A stretch of DNA of 64,000 bases from Rugosimonospora acidiphila. Its GTDB lineage: Bacteria; Actinomycetota; Actinomycetes; Mycobacteriales; Micromonosporaceae. Every line of letters begins with the position of its first letter. Within the stretch, counting starts at the first letter, position 1. The stretch is from contig NZ_BAABJQ010000003.1 in assembly GCF_039543385.1 (NCBI RefSeq), forward strand, positions 124,001 through 188,000. The letters are read 5' to 3'. The translations under genes and the position numbers were made by a program. Of the stretch, positions 44,923 through 53,392 are shown piece after piece. Under the pieces are notes generated by a model. It had not been told where the DNA came from and did no database searches. It worked only from the letters and a program-made list of their open reading frames with translations.

Positions 44923-45525
44923 TCACCCTTCGGCCGCCACTGCCGCGATGGCGGCGTGTGGCCGTTGGGCGCCTTCGCTGGGTCGCTGCAGGCGCTCAAC
45001 TTCCGTGAAGCCGGCTCGCGTCAGTCGCTCCGAAAATTCGTCAACGGGCCAGCGATAGGCGGTCACGACCTTGTGGTCGAAGGCGGCGACCTCGTCACCA
45101 ACGAAAAGACCGAGCACTAACGTTCCGGCCGGGGCCATTGCTCGCCGGAACTCCGCGAGCACGCCGTCGAGATCTTTCGGCGGTAGATGGATCAATGAGC
45201 CCCAGGCCAGGATGCCGGCGATGGAGTGGTGGGCAACGGCGAGATCTTCGAACGACCCGAGTTGGTAGCTACCGCTCGGGTGAGCTGCCTGCGCGTGGGC
45301 GATGAACTCGGGGACCAGATCGATTCCCGTTGCGTTGACGCCCAGCGAGCGCAGGTAATCGGTGAGATGGCCAGGCCCACAGCCCAGATCGAGCACTGTG
45401 CCAGGTCGGCTCGCCAGATGTCGTCCGATGAAGGCGAGGTCGTCGGCGTGTACCTGCTTGCTTGTACCGAACAGCTCGATGTAAAGCTCTGCGGCGGTCG
45501 TATATGCCGTCCGAACCTGATCCAT
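44923..45525 (-). CDS. class I SAM-dependent methyltransferase
   Basis: 200 residues from the ATG at 45525 (MDQVRTAYTTAAELYIELFG). Motif I is VLDLGCGPGHLTDYL, the acidic motif II is ATGIDLVPEF and the post-motif region is LAWGSLIHLPPKDLDGVLAEFRRAM. The open frame continues upstream to 45831, but those codons are a transposase remnant, not part of this enzyme. The substrate is unknown; the fold suits small-molecule methylation. Confidence 0.88.
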   Translation of the reverse strand: MDQVRTAYTTAAELYIELFGTSKQVHADDLAFIGRHLASRPGTVLDLGCGPGHLTDYLRSLGVNATGIDLVPEFIAHAQAAHPSGSYQLGSFEDLAVAHHSIAGILAWGSLIHLPPKDLDGVLAEFRRAMAPAGTLVLGLFVGDEVAAFDHKVVTAYRWPVDEFSERLTRAGFTEVERLQRPSEGAQRPHAAIAAVAAEG

Positions 45526-45831
45526 GTTCACCACGCGACTATACGGACTCGTCTCGGCGCAGTGGGCCGGGCGTCGGCGTCCCACATCGCCTCGCCGAGC
45601 AGCCGTTGTTCGGTGCGGCGTCGGGTCTCCGGCCTGCTCGGCCAGCTGCCGATACGCCAGTGTGTCCACATTGGACGGCAAGCTCGGGAGGTAAGCGCGG
45701 GCCTGACGACGAGGCTCGACCCGACGGAACCGGCCTGCGATGCGGGCGCACGCCGAGTCGAACTTGGCCGCCCACTGCTCGGCGGCTACGCCGTCCCCAG
45801 CGCTCGCCGCAAGATCTTTAGTTGTCTCCAC
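45526..45831 (-). pseudogene. N-terminal transposase fragment fused in frame to a methyltransferase
   Basis: The upstream part of the open frame reads WAAKFDSACARIAGRFRRVE, then PRRQARAYLPSL and RQLAEQAGDPTPH. This corresponds to the IS701-type opening W...F..L..RIAGRFxRVEPRRxARxYLxGL and WxLAEQAGDxTPD. It has degraded internal residues and no catalytic domain. There is no stop before the methyltransferase ATG, so one 302-codon frame spans both. Confidence 0.7.
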
Positions 45832-45937
45832 AAGTCACTAACCATCACGTAGCGACTGCCCTCATGCGGGCCACCACGCCCAAATCTCCGCCGCGGCAGC
45901 CCGGCGGCCGTCATCCAGCCAGCTGCTGTGTGCGAGC

Positions 45938-46687
45938 ATGTCCCACGTGTCCAGCAGCCACGATATTGACCTATGGGATCAGGCCGCCGACCGATACGCC
46001 CAGCACGTCAGCGGCGTGGACGACTCGTTCTATCGGAGGCTGAGCCCATTCCTCTGGCGGGAACTGGGAGATGTCACCGGCCAGAACCTCCTCGACCTGG
46101 GCTGCGGGCATGGCTGGCTGGCCGAACAACTACGCCTGGCTGGAGCAACGGTGACCGGTATCGACGGCAGCGCCGCGCTCCTGCGACACGCCACCGCTAC
46201 CTACCCCAAGGTCGCCTTCGCCGCCCACGACCTCACCACCGGCCTGCCCCAACCACGACAGACCTACCACGGCGTCGTCGCCCACATGGTCCTCATGGAC
46301 CTGCCCGAACTGCAGCCGCTGATCGCCGACGTCCGCGCCAGCCTCGCCCCCGAGGGTGTCTTCGTCTTCTCCATCCTGCATCCCTGCTTCTTCGCCCAGA
46401 CCCCTGGAGAGGACACCGCCACCGGCGAGCGGTACCGCAAGGTCACCGGATACCTACACCACGAACAGCGATGGATCACCTCGTTCGGCGGCCATCACCA
46501 CTACCACCGGCCACTGTCCTGGTACATCGACCTACTCGCCGCCAACCGCCTGGCTGTCACCCGCCTACACGAACCGCCGACCCTGCCAGCACACCTCGAC
46601 CCCGAACCCAAGTGGACCGACTACGAACGCTGGTTCGCCACCATCCCCACCATGCTGGCCATTACCTGCCGACCCATGCCGACCTAG
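45938..46687 (+). CDS. class I SAM-dependent methyltransferase
   Basis: 249 residues from the ATG at 45938. Motif I is NLLDLGCGHGWLAEQLRLAG, the acidic residue is in VTGIDGS, and VVAHMVLMDLPELQ and LAPEGVFVFSILHPCFF cover motifs II and III. The C-terminal third (WITSFGGHHHYHRPLSWYID) shapes the acceptor pocket; the family methylates small molecules. It is divergent from the chimeric transposase-methyltransferase frame. Third-position base use is like the neighbouring genes. Confidence 0.9.
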   Translation: MSHVSSSHDIDLWDQAADRYAQHVSGVDDSFYRRLSPFLWRELGDVTGQNLLDLGCGHGWLAEQLRLAGATVTGIDGSAALLRHATATYPKVAFAAHDLTTGLPQPRQTYHGVVAHMVLMDLPELQPLIADVRASLAPEGVFVFSILHPCFFAQTPGEDTATGERYRKVTGYLHHEQRWITSFGGHHHYHRPLSWYIDLLAANRLAVTRLHEPPTLPAHLDPEPKWTDYERWFATIPTMLAITCRPMPT

Positions 46688-47219
46688 CCAAGCCGCACAG
46701 CCGTTCCACCAGCTACGAACCCACGAGCCATCCAGATCAACCTACGTAACGATTCCGGGCTGGAGTATGAGACTTCGTACTGCGGCGGTCGCGGACCCGT
46801 GGCGTGGCAGGGGCCCGGGGGAGTGGTAGCCGACCTCGCCAGCGGGTCATGCGCCAGGCGGACTCCGCGGGGCGGACTCCGCGGGGCGGAAGTCACGAGC
46901 GCGACGACGAGGCCGTGGATCTCGTCCCGTCGCTCGATCGCGAATGGCGCCCGAGAGTGCGCCGGCCGATTCCACCGGCGTGAATTCGGGGGAAACCTTG
47001 AACAGCTCCGCAGCTGCCCGTGCTGGCGGGCGGTGAGCCCGCGGTGCTCGGCGAGCCGGCTCAGCAGCTGCGATGCGCGGCGGCCAGGCCGAACGGGAAC
47101 GCCACGTTCTCAGCGCATGCACCTGGCCGGCCACCAGACGTGGGCCAACAGAGCCAGGGCATACGGTAGTTGCCACGCTGACGACTCACTGCACGAAAAG
47201 CTCCGCTCCAACGCGTGCG
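46688..47219. other. intergenic stretch with regulator debris
   Basis: No intact gene. It includes a WYL-regulator 3' remnant (about 46889-46948) and a 14-base tandem duplication (about 46859-46886). Several frames around 47000-47180 look like eroded coding sequence but match nothing I recognise. Confidence 0.4.
46889..46948 (-). pseudogene. 3' remnant of a WYL-family regulator
   Basis: The minus-strand frame reads PFAIERRDEIHGLVVALV, closely matching the C-terminal PFAIERPDELRGLVVALA of the intact WYL regulator. At the DNA level 46901-46948 matches 38961-39008 with five mismatches over 48 bases. Confidence 0.6.
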
Positions 47220-47750
47220 TCAACAGCCGATCGTCGCGGCAGGAACACCGTCGTGGTACTTGCGGACGACGACTAGCGAGTCGACGCTCGGCATCTTCCG
47301 GATCGGGCTGATGCCCTTGCAGCTGATGCTCCGGGTCACCAGGTCCGCCTCGAACGACTCCGGCAGGTTGTCCGGCGTCATGTATTTGAGGGCGTCAGGA
47401 TCGTCGCTGAACATCTTTTTCGCCTTGGCCGACGCCTGCTGCTTGGTGACGAACCGGATCGCGCCGTCGGGGTGCAGACGTTCCAGCGCCTTTCGAACCC
47501 CGCCCTTGTCATTGTCCTTGGCGGTGGTCTTGAGATAGACCAAGACCGTGTACGTCTCCGCGGCCGGGCGGCCGACGAGGAGACCGCCCATGAATCCGAC
47601 GCCGGCGACGGCCAACAGGACGAGCGCCGCGACCACGATCCGCGGCAGCAGGCCGCGCTGACGCGGTCGTCCCTCCGGTGCGGGCGGGCTGGCGGTGATG
47701 TCGTCGACGAGGGACGGCGAGAAGACTGGATCTGGGCCAAGTTGAGTCAC
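47220..47750 (-). CDS. membrane protein with FtsX extracellular-type domain
   Basis: 176 residues from a GTG at 47750; the longer frame upstream is not supported. A cytosolic Pro-rich N-terminus precedes one membrane helix (about 35-57). A domain with YTVLVYLKTTAKDNDKGGVR, FVTKQQASAKAKKMFSDDPD and LPESFEADLV follows. This matches the extracellular domain of actinobacterial FtsX (PF18075 type), where F-V-x-K-x-x-A and D-x-L-P-x-S-F are hallmarks. Unlike real FtsX it has no permease helices and no ftsE partner. Two late residues (SCKG, TIGC) supply cysteines. The function is unknown. Confidence 0.78.
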   Translation of the reverse strand: MTQLGPDPVFSPSLVDDITASPPAPEGRPRQRGLLPRIVVAALVLLAVAGVGFMGGLLVGRPAAETYTVLVYLKTTAKDNDKGGVRKALERLHPDGAIRFVTKQQASAKAKKMFSDDPDALKYMTPDNLPESFEADLVTRSISCKGISPIRKMPSVDSLVVVRKYHDGVPAATIGC

Positions 47751-47893
47751 ACCTGAGATATAGCAAATCCCGCACTCGCTGTGTGCCCGGTCGGCAAGCC
47801 CCCGCCCGCGGCGAGTCGATCCGACGGCGGGTCGGCCGGCGCGTCGGCCGACCCGCGGGCGACCTTGCCTCGCCGAACTGAGTACTCGTGTCG

Positions 47894-47986
47894 CTACGGG
47901 CGCCGGATGGCCAGGACGCTCCGGGGCCGCCGCCATGCCTGGATGACCAACCACACCATGAACGCCGCGATGGCGAGTGGCAGCAT
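47894..47986 (-). CDS. possible 30-residue membrane peptide
   Basis: A short frame, MLPLAIAAFMVWLVIQAWRR followed by a basic tail. It has one hydrophobic helix and no strong ribosome site, and lies between the FtsX-like and 80-residue membrane-protein genes on the same strand. It may be real or chance. Confidence 0.3.
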   Translation of the reverse strand: MLPLAIAAFMVWLVIQAWRRPRSVLAIRRP

Positions 47987-48071
47987 GGCGGATGTCCCGT
48001 GACCGTGGGTGGCCGTCCAGATGTCGCTGGCCCCTGGACGTCGGTCCGCGCGGCACCGCGGGGCGTGAGTA

Positions 48072-48314
48072 TCAGAACTGGCCGTCCCCGCCTGTGATAT
48101 AAGCGCTCGGGGTGTCCAAAGTGGCGTCCTCTGTGTTGTGGTGCTTGCCCCGGAAGCGCCGCGCCTCGTCGGACGCCAACCGAGACATCCGCTTTGCCCT
48201 GTCCAACGCGGACTCGTCTCTGCGCCGAGCCCGGCGCCGAACAAGAACGAAAGCCACCAGGGCGGCGGCGAGAGCCGCAGCCGATCCCGACGAGATCACG
48301 GTAGCGAGCAGCAT
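48072..48314 (-). CDS. small single-span membrane protein
   Basis: 80 residues. One membrane helix (about 8-26) is followed by a strongly basic stretch (RRRARRRDES) and a hydrophilic tail rich in charged residues. I do not recognise the family. The positive-inside rule predicts a cytosolic C-terminus. It is upstream of, and on the same strand as, the 30-residue frame and the FtsX-like gene. Confidence 0.55.
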   Translation of the reverse strand: MLLATVISSGSAAALAAALVAFVLVRRRARRRDESALDRAKRMSRLASDEARRFRGKHHNTEDATLDTPSAYITGGDGQF

Positions 48315-48356
48315 GAATTCGATGGTAGCTGAGTTCCCACGCCAGAGAGTGTGTGC

Positions 48357-48464
48357 TCAGCGGCCCTCCAGGTTGGCCTCGCCGGGCAGGTACGACTGGC
48401 GGATCCTCTGCAGGGCGGCGTCGTGGCGGTCGGGGACGGCACGCGGATGCTCGTCGATCGCTCG
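48357..48464 (-). other. coding-like tail fragment downstream of the XRE-STAND gene
   Basis: A minus-strand frame without a start reads AIDEHPRAVPDRHDAALQRI, then RQSYLPGEANLEGR and a stop. Composition is protein-like and differs from shadow frames. It may be the tail of a lost gene; the family is not recognised. Confidence 0.3.
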
Positions 48465-51383
48465 TCACCGGTAGCTGGTGATCCGGGAGATGTCCCAGGC
48501 GCAGCCAAGTTCGTCGTAGGTCCGTTTCGCGACGGCGAAGTGTTCGCCAGCGGCGGACCGGTTCCCGGCGTCGAGGGCGACGATGCCGGCGGCCTCCATC
48601 GCCTGGGCACGCGGTAGCGGACGGTCAGCCGCCCGGTACAACTCGGCGGCCTGCAACAGTAATGACGCGTCGCGGGCGAAGAGTCCCCGACAGTGCGGCG
48701 CCGCGGCGCGGTGGTGTGGTGAGGTGGCGTCGGCGAAGGTCTTGCGCGCGTGATCGGCGGTGGCGAGGGCGGTTGCCTCGTCGCCGCCCGCGATCGCGAG
48801 GCGCACGACGTCGGGCATCAGTTCGACCGCCTCGTCCAGTTCGTCGGTACCGTTGGCCAGCGCCTCGAGCAGGACGGCCAGCGCGCCGGCCAGGTCCTGG
48901 CTCTGCTCCCGTTGCAGACTGGTGGCCAGCGCGTAGGGGCTGAAGATCCGGTGCGGACCGACCCGGGTCGCGCAGGAGCGCGCCTGGGCAAGATGACGGT
49001 GGGCGTGCGGCGTGCCGCGGTGCAGTGCGATGAGGGCGGCCGCGGCGTGGCTGATGCACTCGGCGGTCGGGTCCTTGGTCGCCTCGATGTCGTCCAGTGA
49101 GCGCACTGCGGCCAGGGCGTCGTCCCATCGGCCGTAATCGAAGCACACCTCGACGAGAGCTGCCTGGGTCTGGACGAGTCGAAGAACGTTGCCCGACGAT
49201 CTCGCCAGTCGGCGTGCCTGCCTGATGCTCGCGATCGCGGTGTCGTGATGGTCGAGCGAGTTCAACAGCATGCCCTTGTTGATGTGCAGCAGCAGGCGCA
49301 GATCGTTGAGGGTGGCCGCCTCAGCGGTCGCGGTGAGTGCCTGTTCGACCAGGGCCAGTGCCGGGGTTGGCTCGGCCAGGTGCGCGCGAACAAGCGCCAC
49401 GACGGCCAGTGCCCAGGCGATGCTCCACGAGTCGCCCGCGGCCTGGGCCGCCGCCAGTGCGTCTTGCGCGGTGCGACCGGCCTCCGTGATGCGTCCGAGG
49501 CTTCGGTACACCCGGGCGGCCATGACCAGCAGACGGGCCTGTTCCCTGGGGCCGAGCTCGTGGTCTCGCAGGGTCTGTTCCACCTCGGCGAGGGCCTGAT
49601 CGGCGTGCCCGATGGTCGATCGCGAGGCGGCCAGAGTCCACTGGAGCGCGACCAGCTCGCCCGGGGTGACGCCGCGGGCGAGGGCCTCGGAGGCGACGCG
49701 CGCGGCCTCGCTCGGGTCCCCGGTGCGCAGCAGCGCGTCGGCGAGCCGACCGGCAAGTGGGCCGTGTTCGTCGTGGCTGACGGGTTCGGTCAGTGCCCAG
49801 CGCAGTAGGGGCACGGCGGCGCGCGGTGCCCGCTCGACCAGACGGTGGCCGCTGTCGACCAGCCAGCGCCGGACCCAGCTATCGGGGTGGGGGACCGCTG
49901 CGGCGTCGGTGACGGTGGGCAGCAGTTGCCGGGCGACGCGTTCGGGCGGGGCGGCGGCGCGCAGCAGCGCGTGAGCGACCGCGCGGTGACGGATCATCCG
50001 TATCGTCGGCGCCATGGCGTCATAGAGCACGTCTCGGATGAGCGGATGCCGGAAGGCCAGGCCCCGGCCGTTGTCGACCAGGACGTCGCCGTCGATGGCC
50101 TCCTCGAGACTGGATACCAGGTTCTCGACGGTGAGGTCGGCGGCCGTGGCCAGTTCGTCGGCCTGGAATTCCAGCCCGAGCAGGGCCGCGTGCTGCAGGA
50201 CTGATCGGGTGGGTGGCGTCAGGTAGGCGAGCCGATCGGCGATGGCGCGGGATAGGGACAAGGGTGTGGCCGGGTCGGTCAGCTCAACGGTGCCGGCCCG
50301 GGTGGTCAGCGCGTGGGCCCGGTCGAGGGCCCCGACCAGTTCGACCAGGTAGAACGGGTTACCGGCGGCGCGCGCCGCGAGCGTGGCCAGAGCGGCTCCG
50401 GGGTGACTGCCGGTCAGCTGCCGCAGCAGCTCGGTGACGGCCCGGTTCTCCAGGGGTCGCAGCGTCATGATCCGGTCGCGGCCGATGGTCCGCCGCAGGG
50501 CGTCCAGGTCGTCGCGGCGGGGGAGCGGCCGGGCCGCGGCCAGAACCAGGATGGGTCTGCGCTGGGACAGGCGCACGAGCCGGCTCAGGGTGCTGATGGT
50601 CATGTCATCGCCCCACTGCAGATCGTCGACCACCAGCAGCAGCGGGGTCTGCGTGCAGAGCCGCTCGATGGCCATGACGACCCGCTCACCCGCCGCGGCG
50701 AGGGGGTTCTCGTGCGCGGCGAGGATCTGTTGCGTACCCGCGGGTACCGCCCAGTCGGGGGAGTCGGGCTGCAGTTGCCGCAGCGCCTCCAACAGCGGTA
50801 GCAGCGGGAAGGCGCGGCTGAGTTCCTCGCAGGCGGCTCGCAGCGTCGCGCACCCAGCGTCCCGCGCGGCCGCGATGACCGCGGTCATCAGCGCGGACTT
50901 GCCGATTCCCGGTGGCCCCTCGACAAGAATGGCCTGACCCTGCTGGCGCCCCAGCGCGGTCACCAGGGTGTCGAGTGTGGTGAGCTGATCGTTCCTGCCG
51001 ACCAGACGGGACGCGATGGTGCGCGGGTGCTCGGCCGGCCGGGTACGGGGGATCGGGCGCGGCGATGCGCCCGCCGCGTCGTGCTCCTGGTCGGCGATGC
51101 GTTCCCACAGCTGCGCACAGAACGACAGCTCCGGGACGGTGGCGCCGAGCGCCTGCAGGATGGCGTCGAGCTGGTCGGCGGGCACGAGCGTTCTGCCCGA
51201 CAGGTAGTTGGCAAGGCTGCTCTTGGGAATCCCGGTCGCCTTGACGATGTCGTCCAAGGACAGTCGTGTCTTGTGCCGCCCGCGCGCGGCGCGCCTGCGC
51301 AACCGCTCCAGTTGATGAACGAGATCCATCCGGGTCGCGACGCCGGGCTGCGTCAAGGGGGCCTCGTCGGGCTCCTCGCTCAT
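48465..51383 (-). CDS. XRE-HTH STAND-type regulator with TPR domain
   Basis: 972 residues from the ATG at 51383 (a TTG six codons earlier is also open). An N-terminal XRE-like HTH (LSLDDIVKATGIPKSSLANYLSGRT) comes first. A STAND ATPase module follows, with Walker A VEGPPGIGKSALM near residue 151 and Walker B LLLVVDDLQWGDD near 246. The C-terminal half is all-helical TPR-like. It resembles LuxR-family LAL regulators but carries its DNA-binding domain at the front and has no C-terminal LuxR HTH. It probably switches a target gene when a ligand binds the TPR region; the ligand and target are unknown. Confidence 0.9.
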   Translation of the reverse strand: MSEEPDEAPLTQPGVATRMDLVHQLERLRRRAARGRHKTRLSLDDIVKATGIPKSSLANYLSGRTLVPADQLDAILQALGATVPELSFCAQLWERIADQEHDAAGASPRPIPRTRPAEHPRTIASRLVGRNDQLTTLDTLVTALGRQQGQAILVEGPPGIGKSALMTAVIAAARDAGCATLRAACEELSRAFPLLPLLEALRQLQPDSPDWAVPAGTQQILAAHENPLAAAGERVVMAIERLCTQTPLLLVVDDLQWGDDMTISTLSRLVRLSQRRPILVLAAARPLPRRDDLDALRRTIGRDRIMTLRPLENRAVTELLRQLTGSHPGAALATLAARAAGNPFYLVELVGALDRAHALTTRAGTVELTDPATPLSLSRAIADRLAYLTPPTRSVLQHAALLGLEFQADELATAADLTVENLVSSLEEAIDGDVLVDNGRGLAFRHPLIRDVLYDAMAPTIRMIRHRAVAHALLRAAAPPERVARQLLPTVTDAAAVPHPDSWVRRWLVDSGHRLVERAPRAAVPLLRWALTEPVSHDEHGPLAGRLADALLRTGDPSEAARVASEALARGVTPGELVALQWTLAASRSTIGHADQALAEVEQTLRDHELGPREQARLLVMAARVYRSLGRITEAGRTAQDALAAAQAAGDSWSIAWALAVVALVRAHLAEPTPALALVEQALTATAEAATLNDLRLLLHINKGMLLNSLDHHDTAIASIRQARRLARSSGNVLRLVQTQAALVEVCFDYGRWDDALAAVRSLDDIEATKDPTAECISHAAAALIALHRGTPHAHRHLAQARSCATRVGPHRIFSPYALATSLQREQSQDLAGALAVLLEALANGTDELDEAVELMPDVVRLAIAGGDEATALATADHARKTFADATSPHHRAAAPHCRGLFARDASLLLQAAELYRAADRPLPRAQAMEAAGIVALDAGNRSAAGEHFAVAKRTYDELGCAWDISRITSYR

Positions 51384-51401
51384 GGTCAGATCATGGCACA
51401 A

Positions 51402-52326
51402 CGGGCCAGGCCGGCATCAGGCAGTGATTGAATCCGGTCACTGGCGATGGTCAGGTCGTCGAGTGACGGGGGATTCGGTCAGAGCCGCCCCATCCCTATC
51501 GGCCACCGCGGCCGGTGTCCACCGTTGACCATTCCCGTCCCACACCGTCCAGATCACCGTCCGATCAGCCACGTGATGCTGCTCAATAGGTGGCGAACAT
51601 CCTGACCGCGATCACGGCGGCGGTGCGGGGGAGGCCCAGGCTCGCGCCGGCGACTGTCCGCAACCGCGCCGTACACCACGTCGAGGAGGAGCAGTGGACA
51701 TCGGCCACCGGCGGCGTCACCCCACCAGACCACACCTTGCTGGCCGGGCGCCCCCGTCGGCGCTGCGGCGCCAACCGGCGCCGTCGTCGCAGCGGCGGCG
51801 CCAGCACGATCTTTAACCCCACGTCCGGTGGCGTGGGCGTGACGGCTTGACCATCCAGCCGTACCGGGCATTACCACCGCGGGGGCCTCGAGTGATCGGG
51901 GGGAGGCCCCCGCTCCCGATACCGGCGAGCACGGACGCCGCCGGGGCTCGACGATCCCGCCCCGCGGCAGGGATGGCCGGTGCGGGGTGTCGCGGCGGCG
52001 TCCGTGGTCAGCCCACGGCCTCAGTCGTCGGATCGCAACGGCCGCAGCGGGTCGTTTGCAGGTACGGGTGGGTCCGGTCGAGGGGGCCGGACCGACCGCG
52101 GCCTGCGGGCGGAACAGCTCCGCGAACGATCCGAGCCACCCTGGCCGCTCCTCGCCAGGTTGCCCTGCTGTCCTGAGCCGGGCGCCCTTCGTCGCCGCGA
52201 TCACAGTGCTTCTCCGTCCTTACGGGGCGTCCGCCGGCGGCACCGGCCTCACGATGCGGGGTACCCGTGACACCGAGCTGACCGGCTGGGATTGACACTG
52301 CGCGGTGTGGCCGGAATCCTTTCTCT
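51402..52326. other. 925-base stretch without a supported gene
   Basis: Open frames on both strands here are short, rich in Arg/Pro/Gly and without ribosome sites. The only clear structure is a hairpin at 51879-51913. The promoter of the XRE-STAND gene must lie at the left end and that of the GNAT gene at the right end. Confidence 0.4.
51879..51913. terminator. isolated 11-base-pair hairpin
   Basis: Perfect stem 51879-51889 with 51903-51913 and a 13-base loop. No supported gene ends nearby, so it may be the terminator of a lost gene. Confidence 0.35.
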
Positions 52327-53178
52327 GTGCTCTTGTCGCCGGACGCCGCTGCTCGGGTCGAGCGGGTCGACGAGGACTATCTGCGGGTACGTGTCGGTGC
52401 GTTGTCGCGGCTGCCCGGTAACCCGTACGGCGCCGAGGTTCGCGTGGTCGGCGGCGGCTGTGGGTTCCTGGTCGAGGCGGTACCCAACCCGCTGTTCAAC
52501 CACGTCGTCAACCTCGATGCGGGGGCGCTGGCGGAGCTGCCTGAACTCGCCGCGTGGTACGCCCGGCACGGCAAGCCGCTGCGGGTGGACGTTACTCCGG
52601 CGCAGTCCGACCGGCAGTTGCTGGCCGCCTTGGTCGCCCAAGGACTGTCTCAGACCGGTTTCTACGCCGGCTTGTACGCCGAGCTCGCGCCGGCCGACTG
52701 CCCGGAGCTCGATCCGGCGTCCGGGTGTACCGCGTCGATCGACCGGCCGGAATCGACGCGCACGGGTTCGGCGATCGATGTCGCGCCAGTCGATCCCGAG
52801 GAGTTCGCCGAGGTGTACGTGGCAGGGTTCGGCTTTCCGGAAAGGCATCGCGCCGCGATGGCCGAGTCGATGCGGGTACTGGCCGACCATCCGAGCGTCG
52901 ATTTCTTCCGGGCGCGGGTGGGTCGTGCCACCGCGGGTGTCGGACTGCTGTTCCGCGCCGACACCGTGGGGTATTTGGCCACGGCGGCGACCCTGCCGCA
53001 GTACCGGAGGCGGGGCGTACAGAGCGCCCTGGTCCGGTACCGGATGCTCGCCGCCCGCCAAGCCGGTTGCGATCTCGTCGTTGGGCATACCACGTTCGGC
53101 GGAGCCAGTCACCGCGCCATGGAGCGCAGCGGCCTGCGGGTGGCCTACACCAAGGCGTTATGGGGCACGGCGACGTGA
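52327..53178 (+). CDS. GNAT-family acetyltransferase
   Basis: 283 residues from a GTG. The C-terminal half carries a GNAT core: strand VGRATAGVGLLFR, then YLATAATLPQYRRRGVQSALVRYR with the acetyl-CoA loop (Q-Y-R-R-R-G-V), and the closing HTTFGGASHRAMERSGLRVAY. The N-terminal half (NPLFNHVVNLDAG) looks like a second, degenerate GNAT fold, common in tandem GNATs. The substrate is unknown. A seven-base-stem hairpin (53304-53320) downstream may terminate it. Confidence 0.88.
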   Translation: MLLSPDAAARVERVDEDYLRVRVGALSRLPGNPYGAEVRVVGGGCGFLVEAVPNPLFNHVVNLDAGALAELPELAAWYARHGKPLRVDVTPAQSDRQLLAALVAQGLSQTGFYAGLYAELAPADCPELDPASGCTASIDRPESTRTGSAIDVAPVDPEEFAEVYVAGFGFPERHRAAMAESMRVLADHPSVDFFRARVGRATAGVGLLFRADTVGYLATAATLPQYRRRGVQSALVRYRMLAARQAGCDLVVGHTTFGGASHRAMERSGLRVAYTKALWGTAT

Positions 53179-53340
53179 CCCCGGGTATCCGGTCGGCCTG
53201 GCGGTCCAGGCCAAGCGGCCGCGCTGACAAGAGCTCATCCGGGCCGCGCCGATCACACGCTCGTCTTCCCTTTGCAGGCGGCTGCCCGCTGCGGTCATGT
53301 TGACGGACCTGGAAGGTCCGCCGTTCGGGTAGATCAGCGT

Positions 53341-53370
53341 GCGGGCCGGTGGCCGTCGCCACCGGCCCGC
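53341..53370 (-). terminator. strong hairpin after the penicillin acylase gene
   Basis: Perfect 13-base stem (53341-53353 with 53358-53370) with a four-base loop, 22 bases past the stop of the minus-strand gene. Confidence 0.85.
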
Positions 53371-53392
53371 AGGCCGTTCGGATCAGAGACGA

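Noticed and set aside
51583..51822. 80-codon minus-strand frame in the gene-free stretch
   Set aside because: Arg-rich, no ribosome site, no recognisable family.
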